From RBG-16-34-14 sp963727535 (lineage in GTDB: Bacteria > Bacteroidota > Ignavibacteria > Ignavibacteriales > Ignavibacteriaceae): DNA of 64,000 nucleotides. The number at the start of each line of letters is the position of its first letter. The stretch's first letter is position 1. Both the position numbers and the translations under genes were made by a program. The notes beneath the pieces were generated by a model. The model searched no databases. It saw only the letters and a program-made list of their open reading frames with translations, and was not told the origin of the DNA. Shown here one piece after another: positions 18,780-27,899 of the stretch. The stretch is from NCBI GenBank assembly GCA_963727535.1, contig CAVSGR010000001.1, positions 992,001 to 1,056,000 on the forward strand, given 5' to 3'.

Positions 18780-19073
18780 TCACTTTTTCTTCTTAAACAT
18801 TTTTAACATTCTATCGGTAACTAAGAATCCGCCGACAACATTTATCATAGCAAAGATTACAGCAACCATTCCGAGTATTGTGCTTATTGTAAATTGTTCG
18901 AGTCCCGCACTTAACAACGCACCAACAATTGTAATTCCCGATATTGCATTTGAACCCGACATAAGCGGCGTGTGCAATGTTGGCGGGACCTTAGTAATAA
19001 GTTCAAAACCGACAAATATCGCCAGCACAAAAACATAGATGTGCATTAAAAAAGTTAAATTCTCCATAAACAT
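18780..19073 (-). CDS. pntAB: NAD(P) transhydrogenase subunit alpha 2 (membrane)
   Basis: A 97-residue protein with three hydrophobic segments: residues 3-25, 40-62 and 65-85. It has the transhydrogenase dII signature VPPTLHTPLMSGSNAISGITIVGAL. It supplies part of the proton channel together with PntB, whose gene begins 9 bases downstream. AAGGAAGG precedes the ATG. This split three-gene form (alpha 1, alpha 2, beta) is common outside the enterobacteria. Confidence 0.93.
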   Translation of the reverse strand: MFMENLTFLMHIYVFVLAIFVGFELITKVPPTLHTPLMSGSNAISGITIVGALLSAGLEQFTISTILGMVAVIFAMINVVGGFLVTDRMLKMFKKKK

Positions 19074-19161
19074 TTTCCTTCCTTAGGTAGGCTGGTTCTA
19101 TAAATTTTTTCCAAAGTTAATTCCATTTATAACATTTCCTAAGATATTATCTAAAAAGTTT

Positions 19162-19221
19162 GTCAGTCTGAGCTTGTCGAAGACTGCTAACAAACTCACA
19201 CTTCGACAGGCTCAGTGTGAC
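19162..19221. repeat. imperfect inverted repeat of the TTCGACA-CTCAG type
   Basis: Two 21-base arms (19162-19182 and 19201-19221) are near-perfect reverse complements, differing at three positions, with an 18-base loop. The right arm contains CTTCGACAGGCTCAGTGTGA. It would fold into a long hairpin in the transcript between pntAA and pntAB. It resembles short, non-coding dispersed hairpin repeats seen in many bacterial genomes. It may act as an RNA stabiliser, as a partial terminator, or simply as a mobile repeat. Confidence 0.75.
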
Positions 19222-19261
19222 AGTAATAATCACTTTTGAAGCAACCTCTTTATATATTTCA

Positions 19262-20407
19262 CTATTTTATCAATTCCTTAACACGTGCGTTCACGACTTC
19301 TTTTTTATAAGTGATCAGACTCCCCTTTACAATTTCATCATCGAGATTTAATTCTACCTTTCCTTCTTTCCCAATGTAAGTTATTAATCCTAAAAGATTT
19401 TTAGAGTACATCTCGCTCGAATGAGTCGGAACAAGGCTCGGTAAATTAGGTTCACCTATAATTGTAACTCCATACTTTTTAACAGTCTTTCCTTTTTCAC
19501 TAACTTCACAGTTTCCGCCAAACTCGACTGCCATATCGAGAACAACGCTGCCCGGTCTCATATTCTTTACCATTTCTTCTGTAACAAGGACAGGAGCTTT
19601 TCTGCCCGGAACAAGTGCTGTTGTAATTACAATATCTGCTTCAGTAATGTGCTTGAAGATAAGTTCTTTCTGTTTCTTAAGGAATTCTTCCGAAGCTTCT
19701 TTTGCATAGCCTCCGGCATCCTGCATATTTTCATCTGTCTCGACTTCGATAAACCTTCCGCCGAGAGACTGCACTTCTTCTTTAACCGCGGAACGAATAT
19801 CTGAAACTTCTACAACGGCACCTAATCTTTTCGCGGTACCGAGTGCCTGTAAACCTGCAACTCCCGCTCCCATAATTACAACTTTAGCGGGAGAAATTGT
19901 TCCGGCAGCCGTCATCATTAAAGGAAAGATTTTGCCAAGCTCGTTTGCACACATTATAACACTTTTGTAACCCGCAAGGTTTGCCTGCGAACTTAGTGCA
20001 TCCATTTTCTGTGCAAGTGTAGTTCTCGGAATCATATCCATCGATATTGCATCGATTCCTTTTTCTGCACATTTCTTTGCAGCATCTGGATAATTTAATG
20101 GATAAAGAAAAGTAATAAGCAGTGTCCCCTCTTTCATAAGATCAAGTTCGTGCTTTTTAAGTTCAGGGTGTTCCATCGGTCTTTGAACTTTAAAAACTAT
20201 ATCTGCAGATGAATAAAGTTCCTGCAGGTTATCTACAATTTTAGCTCCTGCCGATTTATATTTTTCATCGGTGAAGCCTGCATTTAAACCTGCATTTTTT
20301 TCAATTTGAACTTCAAACCCGGCTTTTATAAGCTTTGGAACAACATCGGGAACTGTGGCAACTCTGTTTTCACCGGTTAGTATTTCTTTTGGAATGGCTA
20401 TAATCAC
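19262..20407 (-). CDS. pntAA: NAD(P) transhydrogenase subunit alpha 1 (NAD-binding)
   Basis: The soluble NAD(H)-binding dI subunit. It starts IAIPKEILTGENRVATVPDVV, the conserved opening of the alanine dehydrogenase/PNT family. It has the RPMEHPEL loop, the SMDMIPRTTLAQKMDALSSQANLAGYK segment, the Rossmann motif VIMGAGVAGLQALGTAKRLGA near residue 175, and a GRKAPVLV loop. The 381 residues are the normal length for the split form. The start is a GTG preceded by GGAGG. The gene is first in the pntAA-pntAB-pntB operon. Confidence 0.95.
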   Translation of the reverse strand: MIIAIPKEILTGENRVATVPDVVPKLIKAGFEVQIEKNAGLNAGFTDEKYKSAGAKIVDNLQELYSSADIVFKVQRPMEHPELKKHELDLMKEGTLLITFLYPLNYPDAAKKCAEKGIDAISMDMIPRTTLAQKMDALSSQANLAGYKSVIMCANELGKIFPLMMTAAGTISPAKVVIMGAGVAGLQALGTAKRLGAVVEVSDIRSAVKEEVQSLGGRFIEVETDENMQDAGGYAKEASEEFLKKQKELIFKHITEADIVITTALVPGRKAPVLVTEEMVKNMRPGSVVLDMAVEFGGNCEVSEKGKTVKKYGVTIIGEPNLPSLVPTHSSEMYSKNLLGLITYIGKEGKVELNLDDEIVKGSLITYKKEVVNARVKELIK

Positions 20408-20713
20408 AATCGTTTTCCTCCGTAAAAAATCAATAATTCACAACTAAAAATTACTTGTATTTTGAGGGAAAACCAAGTCTTTATCTCAAATCTCAAAAGT
20501 CAAAACTCAAATATTATGAAAAATTTAGGATCAGCTTAAGGAGTCGGCGTTTAATCGTGTTGTTTCCCTGCTAAAATCGGTAGGATTAATTAGGCAACGT
20601 TAATTCCTGGAAGAGCTTAAATACATGCCTTAATATTTATTCAATCACAATAATATCAATCGTTATATAGGAAAATCTTAATTTATTCTGAACGAATATT
20701 GGTATTTAGAAAA
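20408..20713. other. intergenic stretch between xth and pntAA
   Basis: About 306 bases with no plausible gene on either strand. It holds one copy of the CAAATCTC-type repeat (listed separately) and presumably the promoter of the pnt operon, which I cannot pinpoint. Confidence 0.5.
20469..20513. repeat. CAAATCTC-type repeat, copy left of xth
   Basis: An AT-rich block containing AAAACCAAGTCTTTATCTCA followed by short TCTCAAA-like units. Its first 28 or so bases are almost identical to the block at 21608. The pair thus forms direct repeats on both sides of the xth gene. It is non-coding and has no transposase. It belongs to the same sequence family that flanks the four-helix-bundle gene at 31592. 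Confidence 0.65.
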
Positions 20714-21487
20714 TCAAAACTTAAGTTCAATCCCGATCGGGCAATGATCTGAGCCCATAACATCGGAAAGAATAAAAGCGGACTTGAGATTTTTACGCAG
20801 ACTTTCACTTATATAAAAATAATCAATACGCCAACCGACATTTCTGTCTCTTGCCCGTGTTATCATATCCCACCAGGTATAATTATCAGGTTCTTCATTA
20901 AACACCCTGAATGTATCTATGAATCCTGTATCTAAAAACTTATCTATCCATTCGCGTTCTATTGGCAGAAAGCCGGATATTTTTCCATTTTCTTTTGGTC
21001 GGGCAATATCAATTTCTTTATGAGCAGTGTTTACATCTCCGCAGATAACTATTTTCTTTCCCTGCTTTAACAGTTTTTTCAGATGTTTCAAAAAAGTTTC
21101 GTAGAACTCCATTTTATAATCGAGTCTTTCCTGCGATGCTTTGCCGTTAGGGAAATAAATATTGAAAAGAATGAACTCTTTATAATCTGTAATTATAAAT
21201 CTGCCTTCGCTATCGAACTTTTTAATACCGATCCCGTTTTTAACATCAACCGGTTCGGGTTTAGTGTAAGTAACAACGCCGCTGTAACCCTTTTTCTCAG
21301 CCGAAGAAAAAAAGGACTTATAACCTTTAACCGAAGTCAGGTCTTCAGTTAATTGTTCGGGATGAGCCTTGGTTTCCTGGAGACAAAGGATGTCCGGCTT
21401 CTCGGTATTAAACCAATCGAGCAACCCCTTTTTATAGGCGGCTCTTATTCCGTTTACGTTCCACGAAATAATTCTTATGTTCGGCAT
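20714..21487 (-). CDS. xth: exodeoxyribonuclease III (AP endonuclease)
   Basis: Mg-dependent nuclease that cuts DNA at abasic sites and removes 3' blocking groups in base-excision repair. The ATG at 21487 is chosen because GGGAGAG lies just upstream; an open stretch above it is not family-like. Conserved blocks are RIISWNVNGIRAA (residues 5-17), LCLQETKA (metal-binding glutamate), VICGDVNTAHKEID (catalytic Asp/Asn) and GSDHCPIGIEL at the C-terminus (catalytic His). At about 257 residues it is normal length. It stands alone between two direct repeats. Confidence 0.94.
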   Translation of the reverse strand: MPNIRIISWNVNGIRAAYKKGLLDWFNTEKPDILCLQETKAHPEQLTEDLTSVKGYKSFFSSAEKKGYSGVVTYTKPEPVDVKNGIGIKKFDSEGRFIITDYKEFILFNIYFPNGKASQERLDYKMEFYETFLKHLKKLLKQGKKIVICGDVNTAHKEIDIARPKENGKISGFLPIEREWIDKFLDTGFIDTFRVFNEEPDNYTWWDMITRARDRNVGWRIDYFYISESLRKNLKSAFILSDVMGSDHCPIGIELKF

Positions 21488-22033
21488 AACTCTCCCTAGA
21501 CAAATTATTATTATACACAAAATCCCGGTTTGCTATCTATAATAAACACCGGACTGAAATTTACGTGTAAAAGATACATAAAATTTTATAATTGATAGAA
21601 CAGAATGAAAACCAAATCTTTATCTCAAATCTTAAATCGCAAATCTCAAATATGTGAAGCAAAAATTCCTCTTATTTGAACATTATTATATATAAAGATT
21701 TGACTTTGAGATTTGAAATTTGAGATTTCAACAAAACTCCTTAACCTGCAATTATTAAAAAGCTGTCACACACTACTTAGTGACAGAGAAAAGGGACTAG
21801 TCCTCGTAGAGGATTCATAAATTTTTACTTTGAATGTGCCACAGATCTTACAGATATTAAACGTTGTGAATTATAAATCGCAATCAATATATATAATCCC
21901 TAACAGGGTTAAAAAAATTGCAGAATGTCACGAATCGTTTCCTGACAAACAAGTATTCTAACATCATAAAATATATTTTATATAATCCAGTTTATATGTA
22001 AATTAGACAAGAAATATTAATAAATTAAAGTTT
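21488..22033. other. intergenic stretch between xth and the desaturase gene
   Basis: About 545 bases between divergently oriented genes. Apart from two repeat blocks at 21608-21654 and 21691-21730 (listed separately) I see no gene or RNA. It should contain promoters for both neighbours. No clear operator was found. Confidence 0.5.
21608..21730. repeat. CAAATCTC-type repeats, direct and inverted copies right of xth
   Basis: The first block (21608-21654) repeats the left-flank sequence AAAACCAAATCTTTATCTCA. A second block (21691-21730) is its approximate reverse complement (ATAAAGATTTGACTTTGAGA). The two could pair into a long AT-rich hairpin with a loop of roughly 36 bases. No coding potential is seen. 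The arrangement looks like a decayed or non-autonomous repeat element. Confidence 0.6.
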
Positions 22034-23044
22034 ATGACCTCATCACCAAACAGCTCTGAATGGAAAAAGCTTGTCGCTAAATATCACTCGTCTAACTCTT
22101 TAAAAAGCAGCTGGCAGTTAATCAACTCGTTTGTTTCATATATTGGTTTCTGTGTATTAATGTACTTCAGCCTTGAATGGAATTATATACTGACACTTCT
22201 GCTTTCTATTCCTGCTGCAGGATTTTTGGCAAGAATTTTTGTTATTCAGCACGATTGCGGTCATGGTTCGTTCTTCAATTCGAAAAAAGTAAATGATTTT
22301 TGGGGAATGGTCTGCAGTATTTTTACTTTTACTCCCTACCACTATTGGAGAAAAGGTCACGCAATTCATCATGCAAACGTGGGTAAACTCGAACGACGCG
22401 GTATTGGCGACGTTTACACAATGACGGTGAATGAATACCTTGCGAAAACTAAATGGGGCAGGTTAAAATACCGTCTCTACCGCAACCCTTTGTTTTTGTT
22501 CGTCATTATTCCAACATTACTTTTTTTAGTCGTATTCAGGTTCCCGAACTTTAAGCAAAAAGAGATGAAAAATGTGTATCCCAGTGCTTACTATACAACC
22601 CTTGTAATTGCTTTATTAATAGCGGGAATGATCTGGTTGTTTGGATTAAAAGTTTACCTGATGATTCAGTTACCAATTATTATCATAACTTCAACATTAG
22701 GTGCATGGCTGTTTTATGTACAGCACCAGTTTGAAGATACCTACTGGAATTATGAGAAGGATTGGGATTATACGACAGCAGCTCTATACGGAAGTTCATA
22801 TTATAAACTTCCAAAAGTTTTACAATGGTTTACCGGTAATATCGGTTTCCATCACATACATCATCTTAGCCCCAGAATTCCAAATTATAAACTGGAAAAA
22901 TGTCATAATGAAAACCCGGTTCTGCAGACAGACTCTGTATTAACTTTGCGGAAAAGTTTTCGAAGCATTTTCTTAAGCCTCTGGGATGAAAAAAAGAAAA
23001 AGCTTGTAAGCTTCAGATACTTAAAGAACTTCCAGGTTGAATAG
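22034..23044 (+). CDS. membrane fatty acid desaturase
   Basis: Di-iron integral membrane enzyme that introduces a double bond into acyl chains. The three histidine boxes are present: HDCGH at residues 73-77, HAIHH at 109-113, and FHHIHHLSPRIPNY near residue 275. Two pairs of membrane helices lie between them (about 35-70 and 155-225). The last box and the 336-residue length match the omega-6/delta-12 type that acts on lipid-linked acyl chains. It is a single gene and probably serves membrane fluidity. Regiospecificity cannot be read from sequence. Confidence 0.88.
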   Translation: MTSSPNSSEWKKLVAKYHSSNSLKSSWQLINSFVSYIGFCVLMYFSLEWNYILTLLLSIPAAGFLARIFVIQHDCGHGSFFNSKKVNDFWGMVCSIFTFTPYHYWRKGHAIHHANVGKLERRGIGDVYTMTVNEYLAKTKWGRLKYRLYRNPLFLFVIIPTLLFLVVFRFPNFKQKEMKNVYPSAYYTTLVIALLIAGMIWLFGLKVYLMIQLPIIIITSTLGAWLFYVQHQFEDTYWNYEKDWDYTTAALYGSSYYKLPKVLQWFTGNIGFHHIHHLSPRIPNYKLEKCHNENPVLQTDSVLTLRKSFRSIFLSLWDEKKKKLVSFRYLKNFQVE

Positions 23045-23260
23045 TCCGTGTCTTTCTCACTTCTCCAGAAATATTTAAAAGCTTGATATTAGCTATTAAT
23101 TAAGCTAACTTAATTACGTCTAAAGAAAATTAAGATTTAGTAACCTTGTAAATCCTGTCTATTTAATCCTAACTTTCCTAATAATGACGATAAAACCAAG
23201 GTATTATATAATGCCATATATGGTTTAATGTTTTTTTAATTTTTTTTATAAGGAGTTCGA

Positions 23261-23542
23261 ATGAATATCTTTGTTGGCAACTTAGCTTCTACTGTAAAAG
23301 AAGATGAGCTTAGAGCACTTTTTTCACAACATGGAAAAGTTGATAGTGTTAAAATTATACGTGACATGTTCACCCAAACATCAAAGGGATTTGGATTTAT
23401 CGAAATGCCGGGTAAAGCAGAGGCTCAAAAAGCTCTTGATGAACTGAATACATACGAGCTTAACGGGAAAAAGCTTACTGTAAACGAAGCAAGACCTCAA
23501 AGAGAAAGAAGAGGCGGCGGCGGCGGCGGAAGAAGATATTAA
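23261..23542 (+). CDS. RNA-binding protein with one RRM domain
   Basis: A 93-residue protein holding a single RNA recognition motif: RNP2 is NIFVGNLA at residues 2-8 and RNP1 is KGFGFIEM at about 46-53. A glycine- and arginine-rich tail (RRGGGGGGRRY) follows. This layout is the Rbp-type small RRM protein known from cyanobacteria and Bacteroidota, often cold-induced. AAGGAG precedes the ATG, and the 5' leader after the desaturase is over 200 bases. A strong terminator follows. Nearness to a desaturase is suggestive of cold adaptation but not proof. Confidence 0.9.
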   Translation: MNIFVGNLASTVKEDELRALFSQHGKVDSVKIIRDMFTQTSKGFGFIEMPGKAEAQKALDELNTYELNGKKLTVNEARPQRERRGGGGGGRRY

Positions 23543-23561
23543 AATAAATTCTTTCCATTTT

Positions 23562-23584
23562 AAGCTGCGGTTTTTCCGCAGCTT
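23562..23584 (+). terminator. intrinsic terminator after the RRM gene
   Basis: A perfect 9-base-pair stem (AAGCTGCGG / CCGCAGCTT) with a five-T loop, followed by CTATTTTATT. It lies 19 bases after the stop codon. Confidence 0.9.
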
Positions 23585-23772
23585 CTATTTTATTCTTACC
23601 CTGTTTCTTTGATCACTTTTCTGCAATTATAATAAATTAAATAGCTTAATTACCCTCCCACTAAGTTAATTAATCGTATATTCTTTTATTAAAATATCTA
23701 TTTATTCAAAATCAATTATATGGTTGGGATTTTAACAACTAAACGCATATAATTTTTAAGGCAGCTACTTAT

Positions 23773-24630
23773 TTGAAAATAGTAAAGCAAATAACAAACC
23801 GGGAAAGTAAGTCTCTTGATCAATATTTCCTGGATATCGGTAAAGTCGCTCTTTTAACAGCTGAAGAAGAAGTTGATCTTGCAGTAAAGATCCGGAATGG
23901 AGATTTAAATGCACAACATAAATTAGTGAAAGCCAATTTAAGGTTTGTAGTTTCTGTCGCAAAGATGTATCAAAACCAGGGACTTTCACTCGGCGATTTA
24001 ATAAATGAAGGAAACGTCGGATTGATAAAAGCCGCCAAGCGGTTTGATGAAACCCGTGGATTCAAATTCATTTCATATGCAGTCTGGTGGATAAGGCAAG
24101 GAATTACGACCGCTATAGCAGAGCAAACAAGAGTTGTCCGTCTCCCGATTAACAGGATTGGAAACTTATCAAAATTAAACAAGGCTTATAAAATCCTTGA
24201 ACAGGAAAACGAGGCGAAACCTTCCCTGGAAGAACTTGCAAAAGTTCTAAATGTCAGTACTGATGATGTAGCGTTTACATTACAAACCTCTGCAAGGCAT
24301 TTGTCACTGGACGCTCCTTTGACCAACAATGATGAAAACAAAAACAGCTTAAAGGATGTTATTGAAAATGGTCAGGATTTACCCGATAAAGACCTGATGC
24401 AAGAATCACTTGAACAGGAAATCGCAAATTTTCTTTCCAGCCTCAATAAAAGAGAAGCTGAAATAATTAAACTTTCATTTGGAATAGGTAGTCATCATAA
24501 AGCTACCCTTGAGGAGATCGGGGAAAAATTTAATTTAACCAGGGAACGAATAAGACAAATAAAAGAAATGGGTTTAAAAAAGTTAAGAAACAAAAAAGAA
24601 TGCAACAGGCTTAAGGATTATTTGGGTTAA
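23773..24630 (+). CDS. rpoD: primary-type RNA polymerase sigma factor
   Basis: A 285-residue sigma-70 factor without region 1.1, as is usual for the housekeeping sigma of Bacteroidota. Region 1.2 is SLDQYFLDIGKVALLTAEEE. Region 2 includes LRFVVSVAKMYQNQGLSLGDLINEGNVGLIKAA and the -10-binding FKFISYAVWWIRQGI. Region 3 starts QTRVVRLPINRIG. Region 4 ends with the helix-turn-helix ATLEEIGEKFNLTRERIRQIKEMGLKKL. The only usable start is a TTG at 23773, with AAGG about 11 bases upstream. It is a single gene. Confidence 0.92.
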   Translation: MKIVKQITNRESKSLDQYFLDIGKVALLTAEEEVDLAVKIRNGDLNAQHKLVKANLRFVVSVAKMYQNQGLSLGDLINEGNVGLIKAAKRFDETRGFKFISYAVWWIRQGITTAIAEQTRVVRLPINRIGNLSKLNKAYKILEQENEAKPSLEELAKVLNVSTDDVAFTLQTSARHLSLDAPLTNNDENKNSLKDVIENGQDLPDKDLMQESLEQEIANFLSSLNKREAEIIKLSFGIGSHHKATLEEIGEKFNLTRERIRQIKEMGLKKLRNKKECNRLKDYLG

Positions 24631-24683
24631 TATTATTATAAAAAAATATATCCCAAAAAGTTATTAGTCTTACCCTCTTTGTC

Positions 24684-27600
24684 CTATGCTTCCTCTTTTG
24701 AAGCTTGTTCCCTCAACTGACTTAAAGATTCTCTTCCGGTTATAAAATGTGCAATAGTTACAAATAGAACGGGAACGATAAATATTGCCAGCAAGGTTGC
24801 TGCAAGCATTCCACCTAGTACAGTCCAACCGATTGTAGCTCTTGCATAAGCTCCTGCCCCACTCGCAAAAATCAATGGTGAAACACCAAATATAAATGCA
24901 AGAGATGTCATCAATATGGGACGTAGACGCAGCCTTACAGCTTGTAATGTTGCTTTAACTAAAGGAACACCGCTATCAAAACGGCTCCTGGCAAATTCCA
25001 CAATTAGTATTGCATTTTTTGCAGCAAGACCGATAAGGGCAACCAAACCGATCTGGGCATAAACGTTATCGCTCAACCTGGGAATAAATGTTAAAGCCAG
25101 TATTGCACCAAAGGCTCCGATCGGGACAGCAAACAAAACTGAAAAAGGAATTGTCCAACTTTCATACAAAGCTGCAAGAAACAGGAAGACAAATATTATC
25201 GATAAACCAAAAATAGCAATTGTACTGCTGCCTGCATTTATCTCTTCTCTCGTAAGACCGGAAAATTCGTATCCATATCCGGAAGGAAGAACATTTGCAG
25301 CTACTTCCCTTAAAGCCTGTATTGCCTGACCGCTGCTGTAACCTTCTGCTGCATTGCCGTTTATTTCGACAGATCTGAAAAGGTTGTAATGAGAAATTAA
25401 CGGTGCATTCTGAATAACTTTATAATTAATCAACGTACTTAAAGGAATCATTTTCCCTGTGTTGTTTCTTACATAGTATTTATTTAAGCTTTGAATAGTT
25501 GAGCGGTAGTTCGTATCGGCTTGAACAACAACACGGAAATTTCGTCCATAGGTTGTAAAATCATTTATATATGAACTACCGAGAAAAGTTTGAACTGTAC
25601 CGAACACACTGGCAATTGAAACTCCAAGCTTTGCACACTTTTCTCTGTCCACATCAAGCTGGTAACCAGGTGTTTTTGCAGTAAAAAACGAATAAACACG
25701 GCTTAATTCCGGGCGCTGGTTAGCTGCAATAATAAATGATGTAACAACATTTTCGAATTGTTCTATATTATCAGTACTTTCCTGTTGTTCTAACTCAAAA
25801 GTAAGACCACCTGTTTGTCCAAGTCCGGGAATTGCAGGAGGAGAGATCACAAAAACATTCGCACTTTTTATTGTAGAAAATTTTCTCTGCAGTGTCGCCA
25901 TCAGGGAATTTAAGTGAAGCTCATCATTAGATCTATCACCCCATGGTGTTAATTGGATAAAAATTGTTCCGCTATTTGATTTTGAAGCAAAGTTGACAAC
26001 ATTTATACCGCTTATCGCTGCAAAATGGGCTACTCCAGGGGTTTGCTTTAACATTTCCATCATCCTGTTCAACACTTCAACAGTTCTTGAAGATGATGCG
26101 GCTTCCGGAAGCTCGAAAGAAACATAAACGCGCCCTTCATCTTCATTAGGAATAAATCCTGTCGGCTTGTTCATAAATAATAAAACCGTTCCGGCGTAAA
26201 CAACAACCAACATTATCAAAAAGTAAGGAGTAATTTTAACGCATCTTCTCACACCTTCCGAATAAGAAGCGGTTGTCTTTTGGAACCAGTTATTGAAAAT
26301 GGAAAAAAACTTGTTGAGTCCTTTTGAAGAATTCTTAACTTCAGTCGGTTTCAGAATTAAAGTACACAATGCCGGGGTAAGTGAGAGGGCAACAAAAGCA
26401 GAGATCAAAACTGATACTGCAATTGTTATTGCAAACTGCTGATAGAGTTTACCAACTATACCGGGAATAAAACCAACAGGAATAAAAACTGCCGCCAGTA
26501 TTAAAGCTATGGCAACAACGGGACCCGAGATGTCTTTCATCGCCATAATTGTAGCTTCTTTCGGAGTCTTCTTCTCATTATCTATATGATGCTGAACCGC
26601 TTCCACAACAATTATCGCATCATCTACAACTATTCCTATCGCAAGGACAAATCCGAACATTGTTAGTGTATTTATAGTAAAGCCAAAAAGATTAAAGAAA
26701 GCAAAAGTTCCTATGATAGAAACGGGGATTGCAAGAATAGGAATTAAGGTCGCACGCCAGTTCTGAAGGAATAAAAATACTACAAGTACAACCAATCCCA
26801 GGGCTTCCAGCAAAGTGATAACAACTTCATCTATCGATTCACTAACAACGGAAACAGCTTCAAACGGGATATTATAATCAACATCCTTAGGAAAAACTCT
26901 TTGTAACCGGGTCATCTCATCATATACTCCTTGAGCTACATCAAGAGCATTACTCCCGGGAGATTGAAAAATCAGAAGAATTGAAGAGGGTTTTCCGTCA
27001 ACATAAGAATTATTAGCATAACTGACTTTCCCAAGTTCCACCCTCGCAACATCTTTTAAATGAACTTCCGAACCTGTTTGAGGATTTACACTGACAATAA
27101 TATTTCTAAACTCATCTTCGGTACTTAAACGGCTGTTTGTAAAAACAGTGTACTCAAAAGCCTGGCTGCTGCTTTGCGGCGCAGATCCTATTGTTCCCGC
27201 AGAAACCTGCAGGTTCTGTGAAGCCAAAGCACCAGTAACATCTGATGCTGTGAGACCAAGTTGTGCTAATTTATCCGGCTTTAACCAGATACGCATACTA
27301 AAGTTATCAGCACGAACGAAAATATCACCAACGCCTTTTACACGAAGAAGCGCATCCCTGATAAATATATTTGCATAATTATCGAGAAAACTAATGTTGT
27401 GTGTAGCTTTAGGTGAGTAAAGAGCTACTATCAGAAGAATGCTCGATGTTCTTTTTCTAACTACAACTCCAAGTTGTTTTACAGAAGCAGGTAACGTGGG
27501 GGTCGCCATATTAACACGGTTTTGAATATCCAAAGCTGCTATATCAGGATCGGTCCCTTCACTAAGTACAGCATTTATCGATGCACTTCCATTGCTTGTA

Positions 27601-27848
27601 CTGTTGCTTGTCATATAAGCCATTCCCGGGGTTCCGTTTACCTGCGATTCGATCGGAGTGGTTACAGTTTGTTCAACTGTAAGTGCATCGGCACCTGTAA
27701 AATTGGCTGATATCTGAACTGTAGGGGGCGTGATATCAGGGTATTGGCTTACAGGTAAATTTAAAATAGAAAGGGTACCTATTAATACAATTATTATTGA
27801 GATTACAATTGCCGTTACCGGTCTTTTTATAAAAAGATTAGCAATCAT
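24684..27848 (-). CDS. RND multidrug efflux pump, inner-membrane subunit (HAE1 family)
   Basis: A 1054-residue proton-driven exporter. The N-terminus MIANLFIKRPVTAIVISIII is typical. Twelve membrane helices and two large periplasmic loops are evident. The proton-relay aspartates are present in helix 4 (GIVVDDAIIVVEAV, about residue 405), as is the helix-10 lysine (GLAAKNAILIVEF). It works with the adaptor (27900-28982) and outer-membrane channel (29041-30363) encoded just upstream on the same strand. Substrates are probably drugs, dyes or detergents. It most resembles AcrB/MexB-type pumps. Confidence 0.94.
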   Translation of the reverse strand: MIANLFIKRPVTAIVISIIIVLIGTLSILNLPVSQYPDITPPTVQISANFTGADALTVEQTVTTPIESQVNGTPGMAYMTSNSTSNGSASINAVLSEGTDPDIAALDIQNRVNMATPTLPASVKQLGVVVRKRTSSILLIVALYSPKATHNISFLDNYANIFIRDALLRVKGVGDIFVRADNFSMRIWLKPDKLAQLGLTASDVTGALASQNLQVSAGTIGSAPQSSSQAFEYTVFTNSRLSTEDEFRNIIVSVNPQTGSEVHLKDVARVELGKVSYANNSYVDGKPSSILLIFQSPGSNALDVAQGVYDEMTRLQRVFPKDVDYNIPFEAVSVVSESIDEVVITLLEALGLVVLVVFLFLQNWRATLIPILAIPVSIIGTFAFFNLFGFTINTLTMFGFVLAIGIVVDDAIIVVEAVQHHIDNEKKTPKEATIMAMKDISGPVVAIALILAAVFIPVGFIPGIVGKLYQQFAITIAVSVLISAFVALSLTPALCTLILKPTEVKNSSKGLNKFFSIFNNWFQKTTASYSEGVRRCVKITPYFLIMLVVVYAGTVLLFMNKPTGFIPNEDEGRVYVSFELPEAASSSRTVEVLNRMMEMLKQTPGVAHFAAISGINVVNFASKSNSGTIFIQLTPWGDRSNDELHLNSLMATLQRKFSTIKSANVFVISPPAIPGLGQTGGLTFELEQQESTDNIEQFENVVTSFIIAANQRPELSRVYSFFTAKTPGYQLDVDREKCAKLGVSIASVFGTVQTFLGSSYINDFTTYGRNFRVVVQADTNYRSTIQSLNKYYVRNNTGKMIPLSTLINYKVIQNAPLISHYNLFRSVEINGNAAEGYSSGQAIQALREVAANVLPSGYGYEFSGLTREEINAGSSTIAIFGLSIIFVFLFLAALYESWTIPFSVLFAVPIGAFGAILALTFIPRLSDNVYAQIGLVALIGLAAKNAILIVEFARSRFDSGVPLVKATLQAVRLRLRPILMTSLAFIFGVSPLIFASGAGAYARATIGWTVLGGMLAATLLAIFIVPVLFVTIAHFITGRESLSQLREQASKEEA

Positions 27849-27899
27849 TTCTTTTTCCGATCAAGTCAGTAGAGGAATTATTCATTTGTGTTTTATCTT

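Noticed and set aside
20469..21730. Possible CRISPR array from the repeated CAAATCTC units
   Set aside because: Units are 7 bases, degenerate, tandem and without unique spacers; no cas genes are nearby.
23755..23790. A longer start for the sigma factor (RQLL codons just upstream resemble the usual N-terminus)
   Set aside because: Those codons are in another frame, run straight into a TGA and have no start codon; kept the TTG start.
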